NCBI GenBank assembly: GCA_017305835.1
Contig: JAFKJY010000043.1
Coordinates: forward strand, 20,516-84,515
Reading direction: 5' to 3'
DNA length: 64,000 nt
Source of the DNA: Hyphomicrobiales bacterium
Lineage (GTDB): Bacteria > Pseudomonadota > Alphaproteobacteria > Rhizobiales > Rhizobiaceae
The position numbers were made by a program, and so were the translations under genes. Within the stretch, counting starts at the first letter, position 1. Every line of letters starts with the position of its first letter. The notes beneath the pieces are model-generated. The model saw only the letters and a program-made list of their open reading frames with translations. It was not told the DNA's origin and did not search any database. Below are positions 30,680 through 39,763 of the stretch, piece by piece.

Positions 30680-31162
30680 TCAGGCGGCGAGCACGAGCGA
30701 CCAGTAGCGGCTGCCCTCGCCGTCGCCGGCATAGGCGAGGCCGAAGCTGCCGAAGCGCGGATCGAGCATGTTCCTGCGGTGCGGCGGCGAATCCATCCAG
30801 ATCGAGAACAGCCGGTCGATGTCCATGCGGCCGTGGGCGAGGTTCTCGGCGGCCGGGCCCGGTATGCCGGCCGCATGCATGCGCGAGACGAAGTCGCGGC
30901 CCGGCAGCGCGGTGTGCTCCATACGGCCGGCCACGACCATGTAGCCCACCTGCCGCGCGGCGGCCTGCTCCAGCTTGCGGTCGGCCGCGACGGCGCCGAG
31001 CCCGTCGCCACCGCGGATGCCGGCGAAGGTCGCGGCCGCGGCATCGGATGCGCCGGCGCCGTCCACCGTCGGCAGCACCGAGCGGCACGAGGCGATCGCG
31101 GTCAGGCCGATCAGCCCGAGGCCGGCCAGGAACTGCCTGCGCTCTGGAATGAAGACGGACAT
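30680..31162 (-). CDS. CAP-domain lipoprotein
   Basis: The 160-aa protein has an N-terminal RRQFLAGLGLIGLTAIASC segment, which reads as a signal with lipobox (C26). A CAP (SCP/PR1-like) domain follows with H82 in RMEHTA, E107-N108 in AENLAHG, WMDSPPHRRNML and the ending YWSLVLA. Bacterial CAP proteins are extracytoplasmic and of uncertain activity, and the gene context gives no hint. GGAGGGGAG lies before the ATG. It diverges from the HAD hydrolase gene. Confidence 0.88.
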   Translation of the reverse strand: MSVFIPERRQFLAGLGLIGLTAIASCRSVLPTVDGAGASDAAAATFAGIRGGDGLGAVAADRKLEQAAARQVGYMVVAGRMEHTALPGRDFVSRMHAAGIPGPAAENLAHGRMDIDRLFSIWMDSPPHRRNMLDPRFGSFGLAYAGDGEGSRYWSLVLAA

Positions 31163-31272
31163 CTCCCCTCCGGTCGAATCACGACTTTCTGGGTTCGCGG
31201 CAAAATCCGGCGAAAATGAGGGGTTCCGGGTTCGCGGATCCTGTCCTAGAACGGCGCCTCGGATCTCGACCC

Positions 31273-31971
31273 ATGAAACATCTCACCACAATCGGCTTCG
31301 ACGCCGACGACACGCTCTGGCAGAACGAGCAGTTCTTCCGCATGACCGAGGAGCGCTTTCGCGCCCTCCTCGCCGGCCACATGGACGCCGACCAGCTCGG
31401 CGCGCGGCTGCTGGAGGCGGAAAAGCGCAACCTCGGCCGCTACGGCTTCGGCATCAAGGGCTTCATGCTGTCGATGATCGAGACGGCGATCGAGGTCTCC
31501 GGCGGCGACGTGCCGGCGAGCACGATCGGCGACATACTCGGCCTCGGCCGCGAGATGCTGGCGCATCCGGTCGAAACGCTGCCCGGCGTGCGCGAGACGC
31601 TGGAAGAGCTCGCCGACAGCCACCGGCTGGTGCTGATCACCAAGGGCGACCTGTTCGACCAGGAGCGCAAGCTCGCGGCCTCCGGCCTCGGCGAGCTGTT
31701 CGACGCGGTGGAGATCGTCTCCGACAAGAAGGCCGACACCTACCGGCGCATCTTCGCGCGCCACGGCGACGGCCCGGAACGCGCCATGATGATCGGCAAT
31801 TCGCTGAAATCCGACGTCGTGCCGGCGATCGAGGCCGGCGGCTGGGGCGTCTACGTCCCGCACGAGCTGACATGGGTGCTCGAGCATGTCGACGCGCCCG
31901 TCGACCAGCCGAAGTTCCGCGAGGTGAGCGCGATTCACGACGTGCTGCCGATCGTCCGGGCGATCGACTGA
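31273..31971 (+). CDS. HAD family hydrolase
   Basis: The 232-aa phosphatase-like protein has the nucleophile motif GFDADDTLW (D10, acid/base D12), a helical cap, motif II T-K-G in LITKGD, the lysine of KKADTY and motif IV GNSLKSDV. Such enzymes remove phosphate from small metabolites; the substrate is not evident. The in-frame start 57 bp upstream would add a non-family extension, so ATG 31273 is used. It is a single gene, 70 bp before the next. Confidence 0.9.
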   Translation: MKHLTTIGFDADDTLWQNEQFFRMTEERFRALLAGHMDADQLGARLLEAEKRNLGRYGFGIKGFMLSMIETAIEVSGGDVPASTIGDILGLGREMLAHPVETLPGVRETLEELADSHRLVLITKGDLFDQERKLAASGLGELFDAVEIVSDKKADTYRRIFARHGDGPERAMMIGNSLKSDVVPAIEAGGWGVYVPHELTWVLEHVDAPVDQPKFREVSAIHDVLPIVRAID

Positions 31972-32041
31972 AGCAGCAGTTCGCCCCTTGCGCGGGACGG
32001 GCGGCTGGCGGAGTATCCGCGCCTTCCCCGGAGGTATCCCC

Positions 32042-32590
32042 ATGCAGGTTCTATCGAGACTTCTCGCCGGCCTCGCGGCCCTGATGCTGCTTGCCGCGCC
32101 GGCCGCCGCGCAGGAGGGCTCCGGCACGGTGCTCACGGTGACCGGCGACATCGGCACGACCAATCGCGGCGCGTTCGATGCCTTCCACGACGGCTTCCTG
32201 AGGTATCACGAGGCGAAGTTCGACAAGGCCTTCGAGTTCGACCGGGCCGCGCTCGCCGCGCTGCCGCGGCAGGAAATCACCGCCAACGCCGACGGCTGGC
32301 CGGCGGCGGTGAAGCTCGCCGGGCCGAAGCTCGCCGACGTGCTGGCGGCGGCCGGCGCGACCGGCAAGGCGATCACCGTCTACGCGATGGACGGCTACGG
32401 CGCGAACATGTCGACCGAGCAGATCGCGGCGCACGACTGGGTGCTGGCCATGGACGCCGACGGCAAGCCGCTCGGCATAGGCGGGCGCGGCCCGCTCTGG
32501 CTCGCCTACGACACCGGCGCCGACAAGGCCACGACCGAGGAGGAAGGCGCCTGGGTGTGGTCGGTGTTCCACATCGCGGTCGGCGAGTAG
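32042..32590 (+). CDS. Exported molybdopterin-binding-fold protein (SUOX-like)
   Basis: The 182-aa protein has a clear Sec signal (1-23, cleaved after AAAQ) and a domain resembling the sulfite-oxidase molybdopterin fold: TVTGDIG, LAALPRQEITA, KLAGPKLADVLAAAGA, TVYAMDGYG and the ending VWSVFHIAVG. There is no cysteine anywhere, so the usual molybdenum ligand is absent and catalysis is doubtful. Similar proteins sit next to sensor or GGDEF genes in other proteobacteria and may be binding proteins. GGAGGTATC precedes the ATG. Confidence 0.8.
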   Translation: MQVLSRLLAGLAALMLLAAPAAAQEGSGTVLTVTGDIGTTNRGAFDAFHDGFLRYHEAKFDKAFEFDRAALAALPRQEITANADGWPAAVKLAGPKLADVLAAAGATGKAITVYAMDGYGANMSTEQIAAHDWVLAMDADGKPLGIGGRGPLWLAYDTGADKATTEEEGAWVWSVFHIAVGE

Positions 32591-32621
32591 CGGGGCCTTT
32601 CCCGCTGCCCTCGGCCCGCGG

Positions 32622-33896
32622 CTAGTCCTCGTCGACGACGCGCAGGCGGAGCTGGCCCGTGCGCGAATCGGCGACGCGGGCCGGCCGCTCGGCGCCGTCG
32701 TCCACGGCCGCCGTCTCGCCGCCCTGCCCTTCGCCGAACTCCATCGCCTCGATGCGCTGGCCGCGCTTGGTCACCTTGTCGGTCGAGGTGACGATCTGCT
32801 CGATGTCGCGGCTGGCCTGCGTGAAATGCGTCTGCAGCTTGCGCACGCGCTCGTCGAGCCGGCCGACATCGTCCATCAGCTTCACCACCTCGCCCTGGAT
32901 CAGATGCGCCTGCTCGCGCATGCGCTGGTCCTTGAGCACGGCCTGGATCACCTGGATCGACAGCATCAGCAGCGAGGGCGAGACGATGACGATGCGGGCG
33001 CGATGGGCCTTCTGCACCAGCGCCTCGAAGTTCTCGTGGATCTCGGCGAAGATCGATTCCGACGGCACGAACATGAAGGCCGTGTCCTGCGTCTCGCCGC
33101 GGATCAGGTACTTGTCGGCGATGGCGCGGATATGGACCTCGACGTCGCGGCGGAAGGCCTGCGCGGCGTATTTCTGCGCGTCTTTCTGAGTCTCCGGCCC
33201 ATGCTCGGCCTCGCCGGCGGCGCGGATGGCGTTCCACGCTTCCAGCGGAAACTTGGCGTCGATGACCAGCGAGGGCTGGTCGTTGGGCATGCGGATCACG
33301 CAGTCCGGCCGCGAGCCGTTGGACAGCGTCGCCTGGAACTCGTAGGCGCCGTGCGGCAGGCCGTCTGCGACGATCGCCTCCATGCGGCTCTGGCCGAAGG
33401 CGCCGCGCGTCTGCTTGTTGGACAGGATGTGCTGGAGCTGCACCACCTGCCCCGCCAGCGACTGGATGTTCGACTGCGCGGTGTCGATGACGGCCAGCCG
33501 CTCCTGCAGCTTCGCCAGGTTCTCGTGGGTGGACTTCGTCTGCTCGGTGATCGAGTGGCCCAGCCGCGAGGTCATGCCGTCGAGGCGCTCGCCGATCGCC
33601 TTGTTGAGCTCGGCCTGACGCGAGGAGAAGACCTCGGCCAGCGTGCCGAGACGGCCCTGCATCTCCGCCTGGGCCTTGGTGATCTCGGCCATGCGTGTTT
33701 CCGCCTCGCGTGCGCGCTCGGCAGCTTCGATAGCGGCCGCAGCCCGTGCTCCCGCGGCGCGCCACAGGACGAGCGCCAGCACGCCGAGCAGGACGAGCAC
33801 GACGACGCCGGCCGCCACCAGGAGGTGGCCGAGCGTGACGGTCGTCGCGCCCCATTGCGCCAGCGGCGCGGAGAAGGGACTGGAGGCGGGGTTCAT
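32622..33896 (-). CDS. rmuC: DNA recombination protein RmuC
   Basis: The 424-aa protein has one N-terminal membrane helix (about 24-46), a long coiled coil (about 50-165) and the RmuC domain. The domain has the nuclease-like motif VIDAKFPLEAW and the segments FMFVPSESIFAEIHE and RIVIVSPSLL. RmuC limits inversions at short repeats in E. coli and probably cuts DNA structures. The C-terminal tail is acidic. It diverges from def, with an inverted repeat between the two that may regulate either. Confidence 0.95.
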   Translation of the reverse strand: MNPASSPFSAPLAQWGATTVTLGHLLVAAGVVVLVLLGVLALVLWRAAGARAAAAIEAAERAREAETRMAEITKAQAEMQGRLGTLAEVFSSRQAELNKAIGERLDGMTSRLGHSITEQTKSTHENLAKLQERLAVIDTAQSNIQSLAGQVVQLQHILSNKQTRGAFGQSRMEAIVADGLPHGAYEFQATLSNGSRPDCVIRMPNDQPSLVIDAKFPLEAWNAIRAAGEAEHGPETQKDAQKYAAQAFRRDVEVHIRAIADKYLIRGETQDTAFMFVPSESIFAEIHENFEALVQKAHRARIVIVSPSLLMLSIQVIQAVLKDQRMREQAHLIQGEVVKLMDDVGRLDERVRKLQTHFTQASRDIEQIVTSTDKVTKRGQRIEAMEFGEGQGGETAAVDDGAERPARVADSRTGQLRLRVVDED

Positions 33897-33937
33897 CGCG
33901 GCAGCCTAGACGATTCGGCGGGCCGGCATAAGACCAA

Positions 33938-33965
33938 AACGTGAACGTTCTTTCCTGTTCACGTT
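33938..33965. promoter_or_regulatory. Inverted repeat between rmuC and def
   Basis: AACGTGAAC and GTTCACGTT are exact inverted copies separated by 10 bp, in the divergent promoter region. Inside it, two GTTC words are 6 bp apart; the alphaproteobacterial SOS box is GTTC-N7-GTTC, so it misses by one base. It may bind a different dimeric regulator. Confidence 0.45.
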
Positions 33966-33998
33966 GACGCCCGGCGGCTTGCACATTACCTGACGGCC

Positions 33999-34535
33999 AT
34001 GACGATCCGCCCGCTCATCATCCTGCCCGACCCGATGCTGCGCCAGGTTTCCAAGCCGATCGAGCGCATCGATGCAGACCTGCGCAAGCTGTCGGACGAC
34101 ATGCTGGCGACGATGTACGACGCGCCCGGCATCGGGCTCGCCGCGATCCAGATCGGCATCCCGATCAGGATGCTCGTGATCGACCTCGCCAAGGAGGGCG
34201 AGACGCCCGACCCGCACGTCTTCCTCAACCCCGATATCCTGGCGCGGGGCGACGGGGTCAACGTGCACGAGGAGGGGTGCCTGTCGATCCCCGAATACTA
34301 TGCCGAGGTCGAGCGGCCGGCGACGGTGACGGCGAGCTATCTCGACCTCGACGGCAAGCAGCGGCAGATCACCGCCGACGGGCTGATGGCCACCTGCCTG
34401 CAGCATGAGATCGACCATCTGAACGGCGTGCTCTTCATCGATCATATCTCCAAGCTGAAGCGCGACATGGTGGTGCGCCGGTTTAAGAAGGCCGCGCGCG
34501 AGAAGGACAAGGCGCCCGGCCGCATGGCCGGCTGA
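33999..34535 (+). CDS. def: Peptide deformylase
   Basis: The 178-aa metalloenzyme removes the formyl group from nascent proteins. All three motifs are intact: GIGLAAIQ (44-51), EEGCLSIP (91-98, metal ligand C94) and HEIDH (136-140, ligands H136 and H140, catalytic E137). In rhizobia def is followed directly by fmt; here a toxin-antitoxin pair lies between them, so fmt may depend on its own or the module's promoter. Confidence 0.97.
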   Translation: MTIRPLIILPDPMLRQVSKPIERIDADLRKLSDDMLATMYDAPGIGLAAIQIGIPIRMLVIDLAKEGETPDPHVFLNPDILARGDGVNVHEEGCLSIPEYYAEVERPATVTASYLDLDGKQRQITADGLMATCLQHEIDHLNGVLFIDHISKLKRDMVVRRFKKAAREKDKAPGRMAG

Positions 34536-34565
34536 CGCGGCCGCCATTGCCGCGGGCGCCCCGTT

Positions 34566-34584
34566 TTGATATCGTTGATATCAA
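34566..34584. promoter_or_regulatory. Tandem operator of the toxin-antitoxin module
   Basis: TTGATATC occurs twice at 9-bp spacing (34566-34573 and 34575-34582). The second copy extends to the perfect palindrome TTGATATCAA. It lies 15 bp before the antitoxin start, where a ribbon-helix-helix antitoxin would bind to autoregulate. Confidence 0.65.
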
Positions 34585-34599
34585 CCAGTGGAGGTGCCG

Positions 34600-34884
34600 A
34601 TGGGCGACTTACTGATCAGGAACATCCCGGAACATCTCAAGAAAGAACTGGAGCAGGCCGCGAAACGCGACGGGCAGAGCCTGTCCGCGAAGTCCATCGA
34701 CCTCCTGCGCAGGTCGCTCGCCGAGGATACGGCCGCGCCGGAAAAGCCTTTCGTTTCGGCCTGGGATGCGCTGCGTTCAGCCTTCGTGGAACACGATGCC
34801 GTCGACGACGAGTATTCGAAGATCATGGACGAGATCGAGGCCGAGCGTAAACGCGACTTCGGCAGGCCAGTTGACCTCGAATGA
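34600..34884 (+). CDS. FitA/VapB-like ribbon-helix-helix antitoxin
   Basis: The 94-aa protein has an N-terminal ribbon-helix-helix domain (GDLLIRNIPEHLKKELEQAA, then SLSAKSIDLLRRSL) that binds DNA, and a C-terminal acidic tail (about 55-94) that should wrap the toxin. ATG 34600 with GGAGGTGCC before it is better than the GTG four codons upstream. It overlaps the toxin gene by 4 bp, the normal arrangement for antitoxin-first translation. The family call is FitA/VapB; the partner is a PIN-domain ribonuclease. Confidence 0.9.
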   Translation: MGDLLIRNIPEHLKKELEQAAKRDGQSLSAKSIDLLRRSLAEDTAAPEKPFVSAWDALRSAFVEHDAVDDEYSKIMDEIEAERKRDFGRPVDLE

Positions 34885-35303
34885 TCGTCCTCGACACCAA
34901 CGTCGTCTCGGAGAGCAGCAAGCTCCGACCCGATCCGCGTGTTATGGCATGGCTTGAGAGGCAGTCCGACGGTGACGTCCATCTCTGCGCCCCCGTAGTC
35001 ATGGAGCAATTCTACGGCGCGGAAAAAGTAATGTTGAAGCAGGCATCAGACCGGTATCTGCGCGTGGCGGAAGACCACGTGTTGCGCAAATTTCGCGATC
35101 GGCTGCTCCCATTTGCCTACCCGGCCGATCGAATAAGCGGGCGCATCAGGGCCCTGCGCGAGAGCCGTGGCCGTCCGATCAGCATCGGCGACGCCATGAT
35201 CGCGGCGATCTGCATCGTCCACGGCGCCACACTTGCCACACGCAATGTGCGCGATTTCGACGGGCTCGACCTGAAACTGGTCAATCCGTTCGAGGCGGCC
35301 TGA
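34881..35303 (+). CDS. FitB/VapC-like PIN-domain toxin
   Basis: The 140-aa PIN-domain ribonuclease has the acidic metal-binding residues D5 (VLDTNVVSE), E42 (VVMEQFYG), D104 (SIGDAMIAA) and D125 (RNVRDF), so it looks intact. The pattern TRNVRDF near the end is typical of FitB-type toxins. It probably cleaves tRNA or mRNA when the antitoxin is lost. GC content looks lower than in the neighbouring fmt and def genes, suggesting acquisition. It ends 74 bp before fmt. Confidence 0.9.
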   Translation: MIVLDTNVVSESSKLRPDPRVMAWLERQSDGDVHLCAPVVMEQFYGAEKVMLKQASDRYLRVAEDHVLRKFRDRLLPFAYPADRISGRIRALRESRGRPISIGDAMIAAICIVHGATLATRNVRDFDGLDLKLVNPFEAA

Positions 35304-35377
35304 CAACGCGCGCGTGACTGCCGGCGCAGGCTGGTCTAGACGGTAGCCGTCCGAAACCCGCAGCGGCTGCCCTCCCC

Positions 35378-36310
35378 ATGCCCCTTCGCGTCATCTTCAT
35401 GGGAACGCCCGACTTCGCCGCCGCGACGCTTGCCGCTATCGCCGGGGCCGGGCACGCGGTCGCGGCCGTCTACACGCAGCCGCCGCGGCCGGCCGGCCGG
35501 CGCGGGCTTGAGCTGACGAAATCGCCGGTGCACAGGCTGGCCGAAAGCCTCGGCGTCGAGGTGCGCACGCCCGTCTCGCTCAAGGGCGAGGATGAGCAGG
35601 CGGCGTTCCATGACCTGAAGGCAGACGTGGCGGTGGTGGTGGCCTACGGGCTGCTGCTGCCGAAGGCGATCCTCGAAGGCACGCGGCTCGGCGCCTACAA
35701 CGGACACGCCTCGCTGCTGCCGCGCTGGCGGGGTGCCGCGCCGATCCAGCGGGCGATCATGGCCGGCGACGCCGAGACCGGCATGATGGTCATGAAGATG
35801 GACGAAGGCCTCGATACCGGCCCCGTGGCGCTGGCGCAGCGCGTGGCGATCGGCCCCGACATGACGGCCGGCGAGGTGCACGACGCGCTGGCGGCGAGCG
35901 GCGCGCGGCTGATGGTCGAGGCGCTGGCCGCGCTCGAAGCCGGCACGCTCCGGCTCACGCCGCAGGATCCCGACGGCGCGACCTATGCAAGGAAAATCTC
36001 CAAGGAGGAGACGCGCATCGACTGGCGCCTGCCCGCGGCGGATATCCACAACCGCATCCGCGGCCTCTCCCCCTTCCCCGGCGCCTGGTGCGAGATGCCG
36101 GCCGCCGGTGGCGTGGAGCGGGTGAAGCTGCTGCGCTCGACGCTGGCGCAGGGCGGCGGCGTGCCGGGCGCGATCCTCGACGACCGGCTCGCGATCGCCT
36201 GCGGGGAAGGCGCGGTGCGGCTCGTCGAACTGCAGCGCGCCGGCGGGCGGCCGGTCGACGCGGCCGCCTTCGTCAGGGGCCTGCAAACGCTGCCGGAGCG
36301 GCTGCTGTGA
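35378..36310 (+). CDS. fmt: Methionyl-tRNA formyltransferase
   Basis: The 310-aa enzyme formylates initiator Met-tRNA using 10-formyl-tetrahydrofolate. The N-terminal domain has [12 protein letters not shown] and the catalytic segment [20 protein letters not shown]; the C-terminal OB-like domain (about 205-305) contains [11 protein letters not shown] and [11 protein letters not shown]. It belongs to the def-fmt-truA group, now interrupted by the toxin-antitoxin pair. Its stop overlaps the GTG of the following GNAT gene. Confidence 0.97.
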   Translation: MPLRVIFMGTPDFAAATLAAIAGAGHAVAAVYTQPPRPAGRRGLELTKSPVHRLAESLGVEVRTPVSLKGEDEQAAFHDLKADVAVVVAYGLLLPKAILEGTRLGAYNGHASLLPRWRGAAPIQRAIMAGDAETGMMVMKMDEGLDTGPVALAQRVAIGPDMTAGEVHDALAASGARLMVEALAALEAGTLRLTPQDPDGATYARKISKEETRIDWRLPAADIHNRIRGLSPFPGAWCEMPAAGGVERVKLLRSTLAQGGGVPGAILDDRLAIACGEGAVRLVELQRAGGRPVDAAAFVRGLQTLPERLL

Positions 36311-36810
36311 TCCGCGGCCTCGTCATCAGGGAGGCGCAGGACGCCGACGTCGACGGCATCCGAGACCTGCTGACGGATGCGTTCGCGGGCGCCGGCGAGG
36401 CGCTGCTGGTGGAACGACTCCGGCGGCAGGGCGACCGCGTGCTCGAGCTCGTCGCCACGCATGAAGGCACGCTCGTCGGCGAGCTGTTCTTCTCCCGGCT
36501 GGAGGTCGCCGGCGAGCACGAGACCTTCCCCGCCCTTGCGCTCGCGCCGCTCGCCGTCACGCCCGGCCGGCAGCGCACCGGCATCGGCACGGCGCTGGTC
36601 GAGAACGCGCACCATATGCTGCAGGTGGCCGGCGAGCGGCTTTCGGTCGTGCTCGGCGACGCGGCCTATTACGGCCGGTTCGGCTACCGACACGCGCGCG
36701 CCGCCGGCTTCGACAGCGACTACCAGTGCGAGCACCTGCAGGCGCTCGCCTGGGGCGAGGCGCCGACGGCCGGCCGCCTGCGCTACGCCTCCGCCTTCGC
36801 GGGCCTCTAG
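36307..36810 (+). CDS. GNAT family N-acetyltransferase (YhbS-like)
   Basis: The 167-aa acetyltransferase starts at a GTG that overlaps the fmt stop (GTGA). The acetyl-CoA motif is [12 protein letters not shown], after the beta strand [11 protein letters not shown], and the C-terminal segment [15 protein letters not shown] is typical of YhbS-like proteins. The acceptor substrate is unknown. It sits between fmt and truA, where close relatives often have the two adjacent, and it is probably translated by coupling. Confidence 0.9.
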   Translation: MIRGLVIREAQDADVDGIRDLLTDAFAGAGEALLVERLRRQGDRVLELVATHEGTLVGELFFSRLEVAGEHETFPALALAPLAVTPGRQRTGIGTALVENAHHMLQVAGERLSVVLGDAAYYGRFGYRHARAAGFDSDYQCEHLQALAWGEAPTAGRLRYASAFAGL

Positions 36811-36812
36811 AT

Positions 36813-37583
36813 ATGCCCCGCTACCGCATCGACGTCGAATATGACGGCACGCCCTATGCCGGCTGGCAGCGGCAGGCCGGGCAGCATTCGGTGCAGGCGG
36901 CGATCGAGCAGGCGATTCACGCCTTCTGCGGCGAGGTGGTGACGATCCGCGGCGCCGGGCGCACCGACGCCGGCGTGCATGCGACGGGACAGGTCGCGCA
37001 TCTCGACCTCGCGCGCGACTGGCCGGCCGAGCGCGTGATGGGCGCGCTCAATGCGCACCTGACGGCCGCTGGCGAGCGCGTCTCGGTCGTGGCGGCGAGC
37101 GCCGTGGCGGCCGATTTCGACGCGCGCTTCTCGGCCACCGCGCGCCACTATCTCTACCGGATCGTCAACCGCCGCGCGCCGCTGGCGCTGGAGAAGAACC
37201 GCGCCTGGCTGGTAACGCAGCGGCTCGACGCGACCGCCATGCACGAGGCCGCGCAGGCGCTCGTCGGCCGGCACGACTTCACTACCTTCCGCTCGGTGCA
37301 ATGCCAGGCGAAGAGCCCGGTGAAGACGCTCGACCGGCTCGACGTCAGCCGGGCCGGCGACCTGATCGAGATCCGCGCCTCGGCGCGCTCCTTCCTGCAC
37401 AACCAGGTGCGCTCGATGGTCGGCACGCTGCGCAAGGCCGGCGACGGGAGCTGGAGCGTGGCGGACGTTGGCGCCGCTCTGGCGGCGGCCGACCGCGCGG
37501 CCTGCGGGCCGGTAGCGCCGCCCGACGGGCTCTATCTGATGCGGGTCGACTACGGCGCGCCGGACAGGCCGAACAGCTCCTGA
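36813..37583 (+). CDS. truA: tRNA pseudouridine(38-40) synthase
   Basis: The 256-aa enzyme makes pseudouridine at positions 38-40 of tRNA anticodon stems. The catalytic aspartate is D52 in [11 protein letters not shown], and the family start [17 protein letters not shown] and the [11 protein letters not shown] segment are present. The ATG lies two bases after the GNAT stop. Its last 34 bp overlap the 3' end of a membrane protein gene on the other strand, so the two reading frames share DNA tail to tail. Confidence 0.97.
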   Translation: MPRYRIDVEYDGTPYAGWQRQAGQHSVQAAIEQAIHAFCGEVVTIRGAGRTDAGVHATGQVAHLDLARDWPAERVMGALNAHLTAAGERVSVVAASAVAADFDARFSATARHYLYRIVNRRAPLALEKNRAWLVTQRLDATAMHEAAQALVGRHDFTTFRSVQCQAKSPVKTLDRLDVSRAGDLIEIRASARSFLHNQVRSMVGTLRKAGDGSWSVADVGAALAAADRAACGPVAPPDGLYLMRVDYGAPDRPNSS

Positions 37584-38140
37584 GCCGCCAGCAGCACGAC
37601 CAGCGACAGCGCGAACATGCCGCCGAACACCCAGGTGGCGATCGCCGCGCCCATGCCGATCGCCGCGTTGGTCAGCCGCCAGGACAGGACCATGGTGACG
37701 ATGAAGGTCACCAGCGAGAGCAGGCCGGCGGCGTCCTGCGCGCCGGGAAAGAACAGCTCCAGCGCGGTGGCCGGCACCATCATCCAGACGAACAGGGCCG
37801 AGGCCCAGTTGCTCGAGACCACGTAGGGCACGAGCCGGTGGGCGATGCCCAGCGGCCGCGCGAAGGCCGCCAGCACGATGAGCGGCACGATCCAGGCGAG
37901 CATGTCGACGGCCGCCATCCGCAGCAGGGCCGAGAACCGGCCCGCGAACTCCTCGCCGCCGACCCGGTTGGCGACCGAGACCCAGCCGACGACGAGCGCC
38001 GGCAGCGCCACGACGATGGCGAAGAAGGAGTTCCAGAAGCCGTCGGCCGACAGGTCGAGCCGGCCGATCCCGTCGGGACGGCCGGTCATCATGCGCCAGG
38101 TTCCGGCGAGATATTGCTGGATCGCGTCCGACGACGGCAT
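37550..38140 (-). CDS. Conserved hypothetical membrane protein
   Basis: The 196-aa protein has five or six hydrophobic segments (about 35-57, 74-93, 106-122, 132-152, 155-190) and no recognised motif. It begins 10 bp after dapE on the same strand, so it should be co-transcribed with it. Genes of this type follow dapE in several rhizobia. Its 3' end overlaps truA by 34 bp. A transport or membrane-organisation role is possible, but nothing in the sequence supports one. Confidence 0.82.
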   Translation of the reverse strand: MPSSDAIQQYLAGTWRMMTGRPDGIGRLDLSADGFWNSFFAIVVALPALVVGWVSVANRVGGEEFAGRFSALLRMAAVDMLAWIVPLIVLAAFARPLGIAHRLVPYVVSSNWASALFVWMMVPATALELFFPGAQDAAGLLSLVTFIVTMVLSWRLTNAAIGMGAAIATWVFGGMFALSLVVLLAAQELFGLSGAP

Positions 38141-38150
38141 GCGGATCGTC

Positions 38151-39338
38151 TCAGCCGAACCAGTCGTCGAGGAAGCGTTCGTAGATCGCCGTCAGCGTCT
38201 CGAGATCGGCCAGCGCCACGCGCTCGTCGACCATGTGCATGGTCTTGCCGACGAGGCCGAACTCGACCACCGGACAGTGGTCCTTGATGAAGCGCGCGTC
38301 CGAGGTGCCTCCCGAGGTGGAGAGCGCAGGCCGCCGGCCGGTGACGGCCTCGACGGAGCCCGAAAGCGTTCCGACCAGCCGGTCGTCGCGGGTGAGGAAG
38401 ACCGGGCTCGGGCGGTCGCGCCAGGTCAGCTCGTAGTCGATCGGCGGCCGCGCGCCCGGCCGCAGCCGCGCGCGGCGCGCGGCACGGTCGAGCCGGTTGT
38501 GGATTTCGGCCTGCACGGTCTCGGCCGTCCACCTGTCGTTGAAGCGGATGTTGAAGGCGGCGGTCGCCTTCGCGGGAATCACGTTGGTCGCCGGGTTGCC
38601 GACGTCGATGGTGGTGACCTCCAGATTGCTCGGCTGGAAGTCGTGCGTGCCCTCGTCGAAGGGCGGCGACAGCAGCGCCTCGACCAGCGTGACGATGCCG
38701 CGCACGGGATTGTCGGCCAGATGCGGATAGGCTGCGTGGCCCTGCACGCCGTTGACGGTGACGAGGCCGGAGATGGAGCCGCGCCGGCCGATCTTGATCA
38801 TGTCGCCGAGACGGTCGGGATTGGTCGGCTCGCCGACGATTCCCGCGTCCCACTTCTCGCCCTTCGAGACGGCCCAGTCGAGCAGCTTGACGGTGCCGTT
38901 GATCGACGGCCCCTCCTCGTCGCCGGTGATGAGCAGCGAGACGGATCCCTTGAGCTTGCCGCGCTTCTCGACATGGCGGGCGACCGCCGCGACGAAGCAG
39001 GCGATGCCGCCCTTCATGTCGACCGCGCCGCGGCCGTACATTTCGCCGTTCTCGACCTCGGCAGAAAAGGGCGGGTGGCGCCACGAGGCCGCGTCGCCCG
39101 GCGGCACGACGTCGGTATGGCCGGCGAACATCAAATGCGGTCCGTTGCCGGAGAGGCGGGCGTAGAGGTTTTCCACGTCCGGCGTGCCGGATTCGGAGAA
39201 GACCGGGCGCTCGACCGAAAAGCCGAGCGGGACAAGCATCGCCTCCAGCGCCGCCAGCGCGCCGCCTTCGGCGGGGGTGACGGACGGACAGCGGATCAGG
39301 GTCGCGAGGTTTTCGGCGGGGTCGAGCGGCAGGGTCAT
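38151..39338 (-). CDS. dapE: Succinyl-diaminopimelate desuccinylase
   Basis: The 395-aa zinc-dependent M20 hydrolase removes succinate from N-succinyl-diaminopimelate, giving LL-diaminopimelate for lysine and peptidoglycan. Metal ligands are H74 ([11 protein letters not shown]) and D107 ([11 protein letters not shown]); the catalytic base is E141 within DEEG. The dimerisation domain is present ([15 protein letters not shown]). It acts after DapD and DapC in the succinylase pathway, and dapD lies upstream on the same strand with two DUF805 genes between. Confidence 0.97.
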   Translation of the reverse strand: MTLPLDPAENLATLIRCPSVTPAEGGALAALEAMLVPLGFSVERPVFSESGTPDVENLYARLSGNGPHLMFAGHTDVVPPGDAASWRHPPFSAEVENGEMYGRGAVDMKGGIACFVAAVARHVEKRGKLKGSVSLLITGDEEGPSINGTVKLLDWAVSKGEKWDAGIVGEPTNPDRLGDMIKIGRRGSISGLVTVNGVQGHAAYPHLADNPVRGIVTLVEALLSPPFDEGTHDFQPSNLEVTTIDVGNPATNVIPAKATAAFNIRFNDRWTAETVQAEIHNRLDRAARRARLRPGARPPIDYELTWRDRPSPVFLTRDDRLVGTLSGSVEAVTGRRPALSTSGGTSDARFIKDHCPVVEFGLVGKTMHMVDERVALADLETLTAIYERFLDDWFG

Positions 39339-39403
39339 CAGCGGCAGGGATAGTCGAAAGGCGCCGGGGTGTCACGTCGACGCCCGCGCATCGGCGACGA
39401 AAT

Positions 39404-39763
39404 CTAGCCCGGCGCGTCGGTCTTCGTTCCGTAGCGGTTCGGGCCGGGATTGCCGGGCGCGATGCACAGGAAGAGGTAGACGAGGAAGTCGCCGACGAGG
39501 AACAGCACCGAGAACCAGCCCGAGCGGCCCATGTCGTGGAAGCGTTTCACCGACAGCGCGATGTGCGAGATGAGCGTGCCGCCGATGACGATGAGGAAGA
39601 CGCCGCCCCAGAAGGTCTCGACGCTCTCGACGCCATCGGCCGCTATGATCCGGTAGACCGGAAAGAAACGCGCAAGATAGAGAAGCAGCCCTGCGGGGAT
39701 GTAGGCCGCGCGGCTGACGCGGCCCGAAAACCCGAAGAACAGCCAGAGATACTGGTTAGCCAA
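39404..39763 (-). CDS. DUF805 membrane protein, second copy
   Basis: The 119-aa protein has the DUF805 layout: FSGRVSRAAYIPAG at the N terminus, three or four membrane helices, VKRFHDMGRSGWF in the middle and the GPNRYG ending. I use a TTG at 39763 because it puts the conserved start LANQYLWLFFGFSGR at the N terminus and overlaps the upstream paralogue by 8 bp; no suitable ATG exists nearby. Function is unknown. It shares the K-R-F/W-H-D and GPNR motifs with its neighbour, so the pair looks like an old tandem duplication. Confidence 0.78.
   Translation of the reverse strand: MANQYLWLFFGFSGRVSRAAYIPAGLLLYLARFFPVYRIIAADGVESVETFWGGVFLIVIGGTLISHIALSVKRFHDMGRSGWFSVLFLVGDFLVYLFLCIAPGNPGPNRYGTKTDAPG

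Noticed and set aside
31191..31237. Direct repeat GGGTTCGCGG (31191 and 31228) as a regulatory pair
   Set aside because: Only two 10-bp copies 37 bp apart in GC-rich DNA; no symmetry or link to a regulator.
33947..33960. LexA (SOS) box before rmuC
   Set aside because: The two GTTC words are 6 bp apart, whereas the alphaproteobacterial box needs 7.
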